Below are positions 34,978 to 44,978 of a stretch of 64,000 bases of DNA, piece after piece. Both the position numbers and the translations under genes were made by a program. The notes under the pieces are model-generated. The model had not been told where the DNA came from, made no database searches, and was given only the letters and a program-made list of their open reading frames with translations. Source of the DNA: UBA2233 sp002347965 [NCBI: Nitrospirae bacterium UBA2233] (GTDB lineage: Bacteria > UBA2233); the NCBI GenBank assembly GCA_002347965.1, contig DDYN01000041.1, positions 23,350 to 87,349 of the forward strand, read 5' to 3'. The stretch's first letter is position 1, and each line of letters opens with the position of its first letter.

Positions 34978-35871
34978 ATGGCTTCCCTAAAGGCGTTTTT
35001 TATCGCCACGAGGCCGTGGTCGTTCACGATGTCCTTGGTATCGGTTGCCCTAGGCGGCCTGATCGCCTGGCAAGACGGCAATGTCTCATTAGCGGCACTG
35101 CTGCTTACGGCGCTTGGCGCCACGCTCGTGCATGGCGCGACGAACGCGGTCAACGATTTTTTTGACACCCGCTACGGCGTGGACACATCTCAGGCCCCGA
35201 CGGCAAGATACAGGCCCCACCCCATCTTCACGGGCCTTCTAAGCCCACGAGCGCTTCTTTGGGAGGCGTTCGTGTTGTACGGGCTCGCCGGCGCAATCGG
35301 CCTGGCCCTGATGCTACGGTATTCTGCGTGGGTCTTTTGGGTCGGGCTTGCCGGGTTTTTAGTAAGCTTCTTGTATACGGCAAGGCCCGTGGCGGCAAAA
35401 TACAGGGCCTTGGGCGAGATTAGCGTGTTCCTCGCATGGGGCCCTTTGATGGTCGAGGGCGCCTACGCCGTCCAACGCGACGGCCTTTCGGTCAAGGCCT
35501 TTTGGGTGTCGTTGCCCATAGGGCTTCTTGTCGCGCTCGTTTTGTTCGCCAACAACGCGCGCGACATCGCCTACGACGCCTCCAGGAACATCCAAACCAC
35601 GGCGGGCCTTTTAGGAAGCCAAAAAAGCCTGCGAGCGTTCATCGCCTTGATTGCCCTGGCCTACCTCTTGGTCGTGGCCATGGTACTCTTAGGCGTCCTA
35701 AGCCCTTTTGGGCTCTTGGTTTTTTTCTCCGTCCCGGCGGCCGTTAAGCTAGTCCGAAGTTTTCTTGAGGGCTTCCCCGACGCGGCCGATGCGCTGACAG
35801 CCAGGCTGAACCTCGCCTTCGGCTCGCTGGTTTGCCTTGCGCTCTTTCTTGAAGGGATCGCCGCGCGATGA
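34978..35871 (+). CDS. menA: UbiA-superfamily prenyltransferase, MenA-like
   Basis: The 297-residue membrane protein has eight to nine hydrophobic spans and the two aspartate-rich motifs of UbiA enzymes: 'NDFFDTRYGVD' (about residue 61) and 'NNARDIAYD' (about 188). The NNxRDIxxD form of the second is typical of 1,4-dihydroxy-2-naphthoate prenyltransferase (MenA), which makes demethylmenaquinone. The long open frame upstream runs through the tRNA gene, so I take ATG 34978. It overlaps the next gene by 4 bases (ATGA). No other menaquinone gene is present, so a different aromatic acceptor remains possible. Confidence 0.75.
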   Translation: MASLKAFFIATRPWSFTMSLVSVALGGLIAWQDGNVSLAALLLTALGATLVHGATNAVNDFFDTRYGVDTSQAPTARYRPHPIFTGLLSPRALLWEAFVLYGLAGAIGLALMLRYSAWVFWVGLAGFLVSFLYTARPVAAKYRALGEISVFLAWGPLMVEGAYAVQRDGLSVKAFWVSLPIGLLVALVLFANNARDIAYDASRNIQTTAGLLGSQKSLRAFIALIALAYLLVVAMVLLGVLSPFGLLVFFSVPAAVKLVRSFLEGFPDAADALTARLNLAFGSLVCLALFLEGIAAR

Positions 35872-36464
35872 CGCTTTTTGGTATCCTTCTTGCCGCCGCA
35901 GCGTGGTTTGCGACGTTCGGAATCGAGGCGGGAAACTTTTGGGTAAAAATTGGTATTTCCGTGGCATGCGTCTGCGTGTACGCGCTTATCGTCGAAAGGC
36001 CGCGCTTGCGTTTCCGGGCGACATCCATCTTTTTTGGCGCAATCTCCGCCGCGGCGCTCTACGGGATCTTTTATGCAGGCTACGCCTTGGCTCCGGTGCT
36101 CGTCCCCAACGCCCATGCGCACGTAGGCACGATCTACGCGCTCGGTGAGGGCAGCTCGAGGGTTTGGGTCTGCTTATTGCTGGTGTTCATCACCTCTCCA
36201 GGGGAAGAAATATTTTGGCGAGGGTTTTTGCAGGAACGGCTCATGCGTACCTACGGCGTCCTGCCAGGGTTTTTTGCCGCTACGGCGCTTTACGGGGCCG
36301 TGCACGTGTTTTCTGGCAACTCGATGCTGATCCTCTCGGCGCTCGTCGCGGGCGGGTTCTGGGGATTTCTTTACGCATTAGGCCGCGACCTCGCACCGCT
36401 GATTGTATCGCACGCGCTGTTCACGGCCGTGATCTTCACGCTCGCACCCATCGGGCAGGCATAA
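35868..36464 (+). CDS. CPBP-family intramembrane metalloprotease
   Basis: The 198-residue protein has five to six hydrophobic spans and the CPBP (Abi/CAAX protease) motifs: 'SPGEEIFWRGFLQERL' (EExxxR, about residue 112), 'ALYGAVHVFSG' (about 140) and 'LIVSHALFTAV' (about 183). The glutamates and histidines would bind the metal within the membrane. The ATG overlaps the menA-like stop (ATGA), which suggests coexpression. The substrate is unknown; prenyl-protein processing should not be assumed. Confidence 0.85.
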   Translation: MTLFGILLAAAAWFATFGIEAGNFWVKIGISVACVCVYALIVERPRLRFRATSIFFGAISAAALYGIFYAGYALAPVLVPNAHAHVGTIYALGEGSSRVWVCLLLVFITSPGEEIFWRGFLQERLMRTYGVLPGFFAATALYGAVHVFSGNSMLILSALVAGGFWGFLYALGRDLAPLIVSHALFTAVIFTLAPIGQA

Positions 36465-36523
36465 GAAAGAAGAATCGAGCTGCCATCAGGCGACAAAAAC
36501 GGCGGATGCCAGCGCTATTTTGC

Positions 36524-37696
36524 CTATCCCCCCAGCGCGACGATCCCTGGCAGCGTCTTGCCCTCCAAAAACTCGAGGAACGCCCCGCCTGCCGTCGAGA
36601 TAAAAGAAAAGGTGCTGGCAAGCCCAAGCCGCTCGATCGCCTCGTCTGTCTCGCCCCCGCCAGCCACGCGAAACGCGCCGGCCTGGGACACGGCAAACGC
36701 CACCCCGTAGGTTCCTAGGGCAAACGAAGGAACCTCGAACATCCCCATCGGCCCGTTCCAAAGCACCGTCATGGAGCCCTCGAGCCCTTCTTTGAACAGC
36801 TGGACGCTGGCAGGGCCGATGTCGAGCGCCTGCGCCTCCTTCGGGATCATGCCCACGGGAACGTAGGTCGCGCGCGGAACATCCGGGCCCTCCCCCACGC
36901 CCGCATCGCACGGCAAAAGAAGCGTACAGCCCGAGCCTTTGACCGACTCCAGGACTTCGAGCGCCTTCTTTAGCATATCGTCCTCGACAAGGCTCTTGCC
37001 CAGGTTATGACCGAGCGCCTTAAGGAAGGTGTTGGCCATCGCCCCGCCGATCAGAAGCCGGTCGGTCTTTTTGAGAAGATTCTCGATCAGGCCGATTTTC
37101 GTCGAAACCTTCGCTCCGCCCAAAACGACGCTCAAGGGCCGTTTGGGGTCTTCTAGCACCCACTTAAGACTCATGACCTCGCGCGTGAGCAAGAGTCCGG
37201 CGGCCTTTTCTTCGGCAAACCTGGCCACGCCGGCGACGGATGCGTGCGCCCTGTGGCTCGAGGCGAAGGCATCGTTGACGAACACGTCGCAAAGTTGGGC
37301 GTATGCCTTTGCTAGATGCTCGTCGTCCTTCTCCTCGCCGGGCTCGAACCGGACGTTTTCTAAAACGAGCACCTCCTTGCCGGGCTCTAACGACCCGATT
37401 TCGCGCGCTACAGACTCGCCCACCGTCTCGGGGACAAACCGAACGGGCATGCCGAGCAACTCTCCTAGCCGCTCGGCAACCGGTTTGAGAGAGTAAGCCG
37501 AGTCTTTCCCCTTGGGCCTTCCTAGGTGCGACATGACGGCCACTTTGGCGCCATTATCGAGGCACAGCCGAATCGTCGGCAGGCTTGCACGAATGCGAAA
37601 ATCGTCGGAAACTTCGCCGTTTTTAACGGGGACGTTCAAGTCGGCCCGGATGAGAACGCGCTTATTTTTTAGCTCAAGCTTTTCGATCGAGCGCAC
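36524..37696 (-). CDS. pgk: Phosphoglycerate kinase
   Basis: PGK transfers phosphate from 1,3-bisphosphoglycerate to ADP in glycolysis. The 390-residue protein starts at GTG 37696 after AAGGGAGGG and contains 'VLIRADLNVPVKNGEV' (residue 14), 'MSHLGRPKG', 'VVLGGAKVSTKIGLIENLL' region, 'WNGPMGMFEVP' and 'VAGGGETDEAIERLG' near the C-terminus, where ATP binds. It follows gap by 12 bases on the same strand. Confidence 0.97.
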   Translation of the reverse strand: MRSIEKLELKNKRVLIRADLNVPVKNGEVSDDFRIRASLPTIRLCLDNGAKVAVMSHLGRPKGKDSAYSLKPVAERLGELLGMPVRFVPETVGESVAREIGSLEPGKEVLVLENVRFEPGEEKDDEHLAKAYAQLCDVFVNDAFASSHRAHASVAGVARFAEEKAAGLLLTREVMSLKWVLEDPKRPLSVVLGGAKVSTKIGLIENLLKKTDRLLIGGAMANTFLKALGHNLGKSLVEDDMLKKALEVLESVKGSGCTLLLPCDAGVGEGPDVPRATYVPVGMIPKEAQALDIGPASVQLFKEGLEGSMTVLWNGPMGMFEVPSFALGTYGVAFAVSQAGAFRVAGGGETDEAIERLGLASTFSFISTAGGAFLEFLEGKTLPGIVALGG

Positions 37697-37708
37697 GGGA
37701 ACCCTCCC

Positions 37709-38764
<1,056 letters not shown>

Positions 38765-38766
38765 TT

Positions 38767-38797
38767 ATCTTAACACAGTAAAACGCCTCATCCGCAA
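38767..38797 (-). promoter_or_regulatory. Possible promoter for gap-pgk
   Basis: On the reverse strand TTGCGG (38797-38792) and TAAGAT (38772-38767) are 19 bases apart, about 50 bases upstream of gap. Both boxes are imperfect. Confidence 0.3.
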
Positions 38798-38833
38798 GGG
38801 CTCATGGGGGAGGCCAAAAGGCCTATGAAGGGC

Positions 38834-40018
38834 CTATAAATCCATAATCTTGCCGATGATCTCCTTCATGATCTCCGATGTACCTCCCCCGATCGATAGG
38901 AGCCTTGTGTCCCTGTAGGCCCTGGCCACGGGGAACTCTTCGATGTAGCCATAGCCTCCATGAAGCTGGACACACTCGTCGGCCACGAGCTTGGCCACCT
39001 CGGTTGCAAACAACTTTGCCATAGATATCTCTTTGACGAGCTCGAAAGGGACAGCGTGCGCCGGGTCGGCACTCTGGGCGCTGTCGAACGAATCAAACGC
39101 CCCGCACACGTCGTAAACGAACGAGCGCGCCACGGCGACCCGTGTTGCCATGTCCACGACCTTGTGGCGATTCACCTGGAACTTGATGATCGGACGGCCG
39201 AAGGCCTGTCGGTCTCTGGCGTACTGAATGGTTAAATCTAGCAACAGCTGCGAGCCGGCAACGGCCGATACGGCGGCTATCAACCTCTCTCCCTGGAAAT
39301 TCTGCATGATATAGTAAAATCCCATGTTCTCCTCACCCAAGAGGTACTCTTTCGGTACCCTGGCATCCTCGAACACCAGCTCAGCCGTGTCCGAAGAGTG
39401 ATTGCCCATTTTCTTGAGTTTTTTGGCCACCTGGAGCCCGGGCGTGTCCGTAGGGAACAAAAAGAAGCTGATCCCGTGCAGGCCTTGCTCGGGCGCGGTC
39501 TTGGCGGCAAGCGTCAAGAAATCGGCGTTGGCGCCGTTGGTGATGAAGAGCTTGGAGCCGTTGATCACGTACTCCCCGCCGTCTTTTTTGGCGCTCGTTT
39601 TGATCGCGCCCACGTCCGAACCGGCTTGAGGCTCGGTAATCGCGAGCGCGGCAAGCTTCTCGCCCCGTATGGCCGGCTTCAAGAACCTCTCGACCTGCTC
39701 TGGACTGCCAAGCTTGCCTATGATCGGGGTGGCCATGTCGGTGTGAACCATGATGCCCATCGGAAAACCGGAGACACCGCACCTAGGCAGCTCTTCTGCC
39801 ATAACGACGGTGTAGAGATAGTCCGCCCCCGCCCCGCCATGCTCTTCTTTGTGCCTTAGCCCCAAGAACCCGAGTTCTCCCATGCGCCGAAGGACCGACT
39901 TGGGCCACTCGCCTTTTTCTTCCCAGTCGAGCGTGTAAGGCGCCACCTCTTTTTCGATAAACTGCCGGAAATTACGCCGAAAAATCCCGTGCTCTTCTTG
40001 AAAACATCCTCTCGACAT
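38834..40018 (-). CDS. Acyl-CoA dehydrogenase
   Basis: This FAD enzyme introduces the alpha-beta double bond of an acyl-CoA. The 394-residue protein shows 'ALAITEPQAGSDVGAIKT' (about 133), 'VINGSKLFITNGANADF' (about 153), 'YARDRQAFGRPI' (about 270) and 'LHGGYGYIEEFPVARAYRD' (about 353). The usual catalytic glutamate before 'GTSEI' is replaced by glycine ('SIGGGTSEI'). A glutamate is present in 'FQGERLIAA' (about 245), the position used by isovaleryl- and long-chain-type enzymes, so a branched or long substrate is inferred. GAGGAGGG precedes the ATG. It diverges from methylmalonyl-CoA epimerase. Confidence 0.92.
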   Translation of the reverse strand: MSRGCFQEEHGIFRRNFRQFIEKEVAPYTLDWEEKGEWPKSVLRRMGELGFLGLRHKEEHGGAGADYLYTVVMAEELPRCGVSGFPMGIMVHTDMATPIIGKLGSPEQVERFLKPAIRGEKLAALAITEPQAGSDVGAIKTSAKKDGGEYVINGSKLFITNGANADFLTLAAKTAPEQGLHGISFFLFPTDTPGLQVAKKLKKMGNHSSDTAELVFEDARVPKEYLLGEENMGFYYIMQNFQGERLIAAVSAVAGSQLLLDLTIQYARDRQAFGRPIIKFQVNRHKVVDMATRVAVARSFVYDVCGAFDSFDSAQSADPAHAVPFELVKEISMAKLFATEVAKLVADECVQLHGGYGYIEEFPVARAYRDTRLLSIGGGTSEIMKEIIGKIMDL

Positions 40019-40054
40019 CCTAGGCCCTCCTCGGTTTTGGCAGGCATAAACATC

Positions 40055-40075
40055 GCGGGCACTACGAAGGCCCGC
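40055..40075. repeat. Inverted repeat, possible operator
   Basis: GCGGGC (40055-40060) and GCCCGC (40070-40075) flank nine bases. It lies just downstream of the predicted start site of the acyl-CoA dehydrogenase promoter, where a repressor could bind; it could also be a leader hairpin. Confidence 0.35.
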
Positions 40076-40088
40076 AAACTGAATGATT

Positions 40089-40116
40089 ATTCATACCACG
40101 TTTTTCACCGAGAGCA
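40089..40116 (-). promoter_or_regulatory. Probable promoter of the acyl-CoA dehydrogenase gene
   Basis: On the reverse strand TTGCTC (40116-40111) and TATGAA (40094-40089) are 16 bases apart, with TGG before the -10 box (extended -10). Confidence 0.4.
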
Positions 40117-40203
40117 AAGGGGCATCTTGTGGCGGTAGCCCTATTCGTCCTTGCCGTGCTACGATACAAACAAACAAAAAACGAGTTTCACGAAGGAGGG
40201 TCT

Positions 40204-40653
40204 ATGCCTGATATGGATGTACGAGGAACGCTCCTGGGCGTTGACCACATCGGCATCGCCGTAGACAACCTAAGCGAGGCGATCGAGCGCTTTCAAAGAC
40301 TTTTGGGCGGGCCTCCGGAATCAACCGAAGAGGTGGAGGAGTATGGCGTCAAAACAGCCTTCTTCGGCGTAGGGGAGACGAACCTCGAGCTGCTCGAGCC
40401 CTTGGCCCAGCAGAGCCCGATAGCAAAGTTTCTGCAAAAACGCGGGCCCGGCGTGCACCATGTCTGCTTGAGCGTCAGTAACCTGGAAGGGCTCTTGCAA
40501 GCCCTTAAGTCTGCGGGCGTCCGCCTGATCGACGAGACGCCCAGAAAGGGCGCGCATGGCAAGCGCGTGGCCTTTGTCCACCCTAACGCGCTTTGTGGCG
40601 TGCTTTTGGAGCTCAGCGAACAAATGCCTCATAGCGAAGACCCACCCCGATAG
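40204..40653 (+). CDS. mce: Methylmalonyl-CoA epimerase
   Basis: This VOC-fold enzyme interconverts the (R) and (S) forms of methylmalonyl-CoA, feeding the B12-dependent mutase in propionyl-CoA use. The 149-residue protein shows both metal-binding half sites: 'GVDHIGIAVDNL' (His about 13), 'GETNLELLEPL' (Glu), 'GPGVHHVCLSV' (His) and 'VLLELSEQ' (Glu). GAAGGAGGG precedes ATG 40204; an extended -10 (TGCTACGAT, 40156-40164) may drive it. Unusually, the last codons and the TAG stop lie inside a dispersed palindromic repeat (40645-40680). The mutase itself is not in the window. Confidence 0.88.
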   Translation: MPDMDVRGTLLGVDHIGIAVDNLSEAIERFQRLLGGPPESTEEVEEYGVKTAFFGVGETNLELLEPLAQQSPIAKFLQKRGPGVHHVCLSVSNLEGLLQALKSAGVRLIDETPRKGAHGKRVAFVHPNALCGVLLELSEQMPHSEDPPR

Positions 40654-40680
40654 GCGGGACAAACACGTCCCGCTTCGGGG
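40645..40680. repeat. Dispersed palindrome, copy 2 (overlaps the mce stop codon)
   Basis: CCCCGATAGGCGGGAC-AAACAC-GTCCCGC followed by TTCGGGG. The inner stem GCGGGAC/GTCCCGC and the outer arms CCCCGA/TCGGGG make a strong hairpin. The TAG of GATAGG is the stop codon of mce. It lies between convergent genes, as does copy 1. Confidence 0.85.
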
Positions 40681-40705
40681 TCAGGTCTTGAATCGTGAAT
40701 TCGCC

Positions 40706-41863
40706 CTAATCGAGTGATTTGCGGAAAAACCAGACCGACACGCTGAAGGCCAGGAGCCCCAGCCCAGTCATGATGAGCGCATCGGCCCAGAACGAGCCGA
40801 TACCCACTCCCCTGAAGAACACGCCAGTGGTAATGTTCAAGTAGTAGCGCAAAGGGAAAAAGTACGTAAGCTGCTGGAGCACTTTGGGCATCGTCTCGAT
40901 CGGAACGAGACTGCCCGAGATGAACATGATCGGCATGAGGACCAAAAACGCCCCCAAAAGCACCTGCTGAAATGTCCTAGAAAAATCCGCCAGCAAAAGC
41001 CCGATCGCAACGCTGAACAGGAGGAACGGGATCGAAAGCGCCCAGAAAATCGGATAACTCCCCCTAATGGGAGTGTCCAAAAATACGATGTTGAACAACG
41101 TGCCGATAAACAGCGCGACCATTAGGATCGCGATGACGGGCACAATCTTGCCGATCAGGAGCGTCGTTTTGGAGATGGGCGTGACGTAGAGTTGGGCCGC
41201 CGTGCCAGCCTCCTTCTCCCGCACGATAGAGGCGGCCGTCAGGATCACGCAGATGGCAAACGCGGCCCGGCACATCTCCATCAAGGACAGGTACCTTTCA
41301 TCTATGCGGTTGGCGTTGTAGCGGACCCGGATCTTTTCCTCGATCTGAGGGACTAGCCCCTTGGCCATGGCGGGGATGAGCAACGAAAGCCTTTCTTCTA
41401 GCGTCTCTGTAAAAAACGTCCCCGTGATGCTGGCCGCATAGCTCAGCGCGATCAGCGCTTGATTCGAGTCGGTCCCGTCGGTCGAGAGCAGCACCTTTGC
41501 ACTTGCCCCCTTGCGCAGGTTCCTCGCAAAATCCGCGGGAATGGCGATGATCAGGCTTATGTCCCCCTTGGACAAGAGCCGATCGCCCTCTTGAAGCGAA
41601 TCAATCTCTTTGACGAACCGGAACCGGCCGCTTGCGCGGAACCCTTCGACGAGCAGCCTCGATTCATGGGTTTTCGACATGTCGTACAGGGCCGTCGGCA
41701 CGTTCTTGACCTCGAGCGTGAAGGCCTTGCCCAGGATGACGATGTTTGCCGTGAACGTGAACAGCACGATGAACAACAAAACCTTGTCGCGCAAAAACTG
41801 CAGCATCTCCTTTTTAAGGAGCACGTAGACCTGCGCGGAAAAAAGAACGAGCCGCCTTTTCAT
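40706..41863 (-). CDS. ABC-2 type export permease (second of pair)
   Basis: The 385-residue protein has one N-terminal span, a large external domain (about residues 45-175) and five to six C-terminal spans, the layout of YbhR/YhhJ permeases. Conserved 'AASIVREKEAGTAAQLYVTPISKTTLLIGKI' region (about 220-250) is the ABC-2 coupling segment. ATG 41863 overlaps the first permease stop (ATGA); the open frame continues upstream only as a shadow. It should pair with the other permease as a heterodimer for the double ATPase. The substrate is unknown. Confidence 0.9.
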   Translation of the reverse strand: MKRRLVLFSAQVYVLLKKEMLQFLRDKVLLFIVLFTFTANIVILGKAFTLEVKNVPTALYDMSKTHESRLLVEGFRASGRFRFVKEIDSLQEGDRLLSKGDISLIIAIPADFARNLRKGASAKVLLSTDGTDSNQALIALSYAASITGTFFTETLEERLSLLIPAMAKGLVPQIEEKIRVRYNANRIDERYLSLMEMCRAAFAICVILTAASIVREKEAGTAAQLYVTPISKTTLLIGKIVPVIAILMVALFIGTLFNIVFLDTPIRGSYPIFWALSIPFLLFSVAIGLLLADFSRTFQQVLLGAFLVLMPIMFISGSLVPIETMPKVLQQLTYFFPLRYYLNITTGVFFRGVGIGSFWADALIMTGLGLLAFSVSVWFFRKSLD

Positions 41864-43011
41864 AGCCGCTTCCGAAGCACAAAGAAGGAGATAGCGTAGA
41901 TTGCGGCCGCATAGATCAAAAGCCCAAAAACCTGCGGATAGAGCGTCTCCAGATGAACCCCCTTGATCACGATCCCCCTTGAGATGACGACAAAAAACCG
42001 TCCGGAAAAGAGGTAGGAGTACAAGATGAACTGTTTGGCCAGGTTGGAGATCGGGAAGAAAAACCCGCTGAACAAAAACGCCGGGATCATCGTCAGGATC
42101 ATCGTGCCGATCATCGCGGCCACCTGAGTCCTGGTTACCGAAGAGACCAAAAGTCCGAACCCGCAGGTGGTTGAAAGATACAGCACACCTAGCCCGAAGA
42201 ACAAGAGAGGGTCGCCCTTGAACTGGACGCCAAACCAAAACGTCCCCAAAAGCGCGAGCAAAACGAGGCCGGTGAACGCGATCGTGAGCTGGGGGATAAG
42301 CTTACCCAGGATGAACGATTCCGAGCTGATCGGAGACATGTATATCTGCTCGATCGAGCCCGCCTCTTTTTCCCTGACGATGGCGAGCGCGCATAAAATG
42401 GGCGGGAAGGACATGAAAATGGCGGCATAAAGGCCGGGGATGATGAAGTTGAGGCTGTCTAGGTCCTCGTTAAACCATACCCTCGGCTCGACAACGATGG
42501 GCTCGGGGCTTTTGGGCGCCATAAGCCCCGCCCTCTGGAGCAAGCCCTGAAGCATCCCCTGGTTGAACGCCCCGTTTACGGCTTGAACGTAACCGATCGC
42601 GAGGTTGGCCATGTTGGGCCACGTGCCGTCCACGAGGAACTCGACCTCGGCTCGCTTCCCGCCGTATAGCTTCCTCGAAAAATCGGCCGGGATGACGATT
42701 CCTAGCCGGATCTCGGAGCGTTCCATCAGCTCTTCCAGCTCTTTCCTCGAGCGCGCTTCTTTGGCAACTTGAAAGTACCGCGAGCTGGCAAAGCGGTCCA
42801 TGTAGCGGGCAGACAGCGTCGTCTTGTCAAAATTGACGTAGGCTGTAAGCAAGTTCTGGACGTCCATTGTGATGGCGTAGCCATAAAGGAACAGGAGCAC
42901 GATCGGGAGCACCAGGGCAAACGCGATGTAGCGAGGGTCGCGGTAGATTTCCCGGAACTCCTTGTTGGCAACGGCCAGGATGTGCTCCAATTCGAACGGA
43001 CCGACCCTCAC
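41860..43011 (-). CDS. ABC-2 type export permease (first of pair)
   Basis: The 383-residue permease has the same plan as its neighbour: N-terminal span (about 30-50), external domain, then C-terminal spans beginning with 'ALAIVREKEAGSIEQIYMSPI' (about 222). It matches YbhS-type proteins. The start is GTG 43011, overlapping the ATPase stop as GTGA, so expression is tightly coupled. Confidence 0.9.
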   Translation of the reverse strand: MRVGPFELEHILAVANKEFREIYRDPRYIAFALVLPIVLLFLYGYAITMDVQNLLTAYVNFDKTTLSARYMDRFASSRYFQVAKEARSRKELEELMERSEIRLGIVIPADFSRKLYGGKRAEVEFLVDGTWPNMANLAIGYVQAVNGAFNQGMLQGLLQRAGLMAPKSPEPIVVEPRVWFNEDLDSLNFIIPGLYAAIFMSFPPILCALAIVREKEAGSIEQIYMSPISSESFILGKLIPQLTIAFTGLVLLALLGTFWFGVQFKGDPLLFFGLGVLYLSTTCGFGLLVSSVTRTQVAAMIGTMILTMIPAFLFSGFFFPISNLAKQFILYSYLFSGRFFVVISRGIVIKGVHLETLYPQVFGLLIYAAAIYAISFFVLRKRL

Positions 43012-44978
43012 GGAAAAGTCTCCGAAGAACCTTGATTCTTCGCGCGTTCGTACTGGAGAATAAAGGCGACGAACACGTCCTCCATCGTCGGCTTCGCCGC
43101 GTTCATCTCGATCGTGCGAATGCGAAACCTTTCCAAGTCTCTCCGAAGGCTCTGCTCGTCCCGGCCTTTTGCCTCATCGAGCGAAACGTGGAGCCTTTCC
43201 CCGAAAAGATGAATGCCGCCCTCCCAACCGTCTTTGGAGAGAGCGTTGTAGGCAGCGATCGGGTCTTCGGGGTGAACTTCGACAATTTTTGGGACCTCCT
43301 TCGCGGCCTTGAGCGTGTCCGGCGTCCCCATGGTGATGATCTTGCCCGAGTACATCAGCGCGATACGCTCGCAGCGCTCGGCTTCGTCCATGTAATGGGT
43401 CGTGACGAACACGGTGATGCCCTTTTCGGCCATCGCCGCGATCAAATCGAAGAACTCCCGCCTAGAAACAGGGTCTACCCCGGCCGTCGGCTCATCCAAA
43501 AACACAATCTCAGGGTCGTGCATCAGCGCGCATCCTAAGGCGAGCCTTTGCTTGTAGCCCATGGACAGCGACCGTGTCATCTGGCGCTCGAAGCGCTCTA
43601 GGCCCGTCATGCCGAGCACCCAGCGTTTTCTTGCTTGAAACATCCCTCCCGTTACGCCGTAGATGCCGGCGTAGAGCTCGATGTTCTCCATGACCGTCAG
43701 GTCGCCGTAAAGACTAAAAATCTGGGACATGTACCCTATACGGCCTTTAACCATCTCGGGGGTTTTGAGCATGTCAACCCCCGAGACGTTCATGTGCCCC
43801 CTTGAAGCGTGGAGAAGGCCGATAAGCATGGAGATAGTCGTAGACTTGCCCGCGCCGTTCGGCCCCAAAAACCCGAACACCTCGCCTTGGGCCACCTCGA
43901 AACTTATCCCGTCTACCGCCGCAAAATCGCCGAAATACTTGTAAAGCCCCTCGACTTCGATACAGGGCTTGCCTTTTTCCCTTTGCCGAAACGGCAGACC
44001 GCCGGGGGGCATCGGGCGTTTTTTGTGGCCTTTTGCCTCCAAGATTTCGACAAAACGATCTTCCAAGAGCAAGGGGACCTGCGTCACCTCTAGCCGTTTT
44101 TCTTCGGCAATCCGCTCGAGCTCTTCTTTCAAACCCTGCTGCCCGTCCTCGACACGAACGCTCAGCTTTCGGCCGTATAGCTCGGCACGCTCGGATGTTT
44201 GGGCTTGATGGAGCCTAAAAAACGCCTCACTTGCCCTCTCGCCTCGAAGCTCGAAGATTTTGCTTGTCGAGGCGTTGCACAGCGCCCTTGGCGTGTCCGT
44301 CGTGAGCAGCCTGCCTTCGTGCATCAAGGCCACGCGGTTGCAGCGCTCCGCTTCGTCCATGTAAGGCGTAGAAACAAGGATCGCGACGCCCTGAGCGAGC
44401 AGCTCGTAGAGCAAAAGCCAAAAATCTTGTCTGGAGACCGGGTCCACGCCCGTCGTCGGCTCGTCCAAAAAAAGAACTTTTGGCGTATGAATCAACGCGC
44501 ACGACAAGGCAAGCTTCTTTTTCATGCCGCCAGATAGCCTTCCTGCGTAGCGGGACCGAAAGGGCCCAAGCCTGGAGAAGGCCAGGAGATCGTTGGTGCG
44601 CTCCCTTTCTTCGGCATCCGGAACGCGGTAAGCCCTCGCAAAAAACCTAAGGTTTTCGGCAACGCTCAAAGTCGGGTAGAGCGTGAATTCCTGGGACATG
44701 TAGCCCAAAACCGGCTTGATCGCCTTCAGGTTTTCATGAAGGTCTTGCCCTTGAATGGCCACGCTTCCGGAATCCGGCTTGATCAACCCCACGAGCATCT
44801 TGATCGTCGTCGTCTTGCCAGCCCCGTCCGGGCCGACAAGCCCAAACGCCTCGCCAGGGTATACCTCCAGGTCTACGCCGTCGACGGCGAGCGTCTTGCC
44901 GTAGGCTTTTTTGAGGCCCTTAGCCCTTAGGACTGGCTCTTGGGATGCTTCTCGATGAAGGGAATCTCTTCCTTCCAC
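43008..44978 (-). CDS. Double ABC ATPase, YbhF type
   Basis: The 656-residue protein contains two complete nucleotide-binding domains. The first has Walker A 'GPDGAGKTTTIKML' (about 51; the GPDG form is also that of E. coli YbhF), signature 'LSGGMKKKLALS' and Walker B 'VLFLDEPTTGVDP'. The second has 'GPNGAGKSTTISML' (about 376), signature 'LSMGYKQRLALG' and 'IVFLDEPTAGVDP'. A linker of about 60 residues joins them. Fusing both ATPases matches a heterodimeric permease. A GTG at 44978 starts inside the end of the membrane-fusion gene. Confidence 0.93.
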   Translation of the reverse strand: MEGRDSLHREASQEPVLRAKGLKKAYGKTLAVDGVDLEVYPGEAFGLVGPDGAGKTTTIKMLVGLIKPDSGSVAIQGQDLHENLKAIKPVLGYMSQEFTLYPTLSVAENLRFFARAYRVPDAEERERTNDLLAFSRLGPFRSRYAGRLSGGMKKKLALSCALIHTPKVLFLDEPTTGVDPVSRQDFWLLLYELLAQGVAILVSTPYMDEAERCNRVALMHEGRLLTTDTPRALCNASTSKIFELRGERASEAFFRLHQAQTSERAELYGRKLSVRVEDGQQGLKEELERIAEEKRLEVTQVPLLLEDRFVEILEAKGHKKRPMPPGGLPFRQREKGKPCIEVEGLYKYFGDFAAVDGISFEVAQGEVFGFLGPNGAGKSTTISMLIGLLHASRGHMNVSGVDMLKTPEMVKGRIGYMSQIFSLYGDLTVMENIELYAGIYGVTGGMFQARKRWVLGMTGLERFERQMTRSLSMGYKQRLALGCALMHDPEIVFLDEPTAGVDPVSRREFFDLIAAMAEKGITVFVTTHYMDEAERCERIALMYSGKIITMGTPDTLKAAKEVPKIVEVHPEDPIAAYNALSKDGWEGGIHLFGERLHVSLDEAKGRDEQSLRRDLERFRIRTIEMNAAKPTMEDVFVAFILQYERAKNQGSSETFP

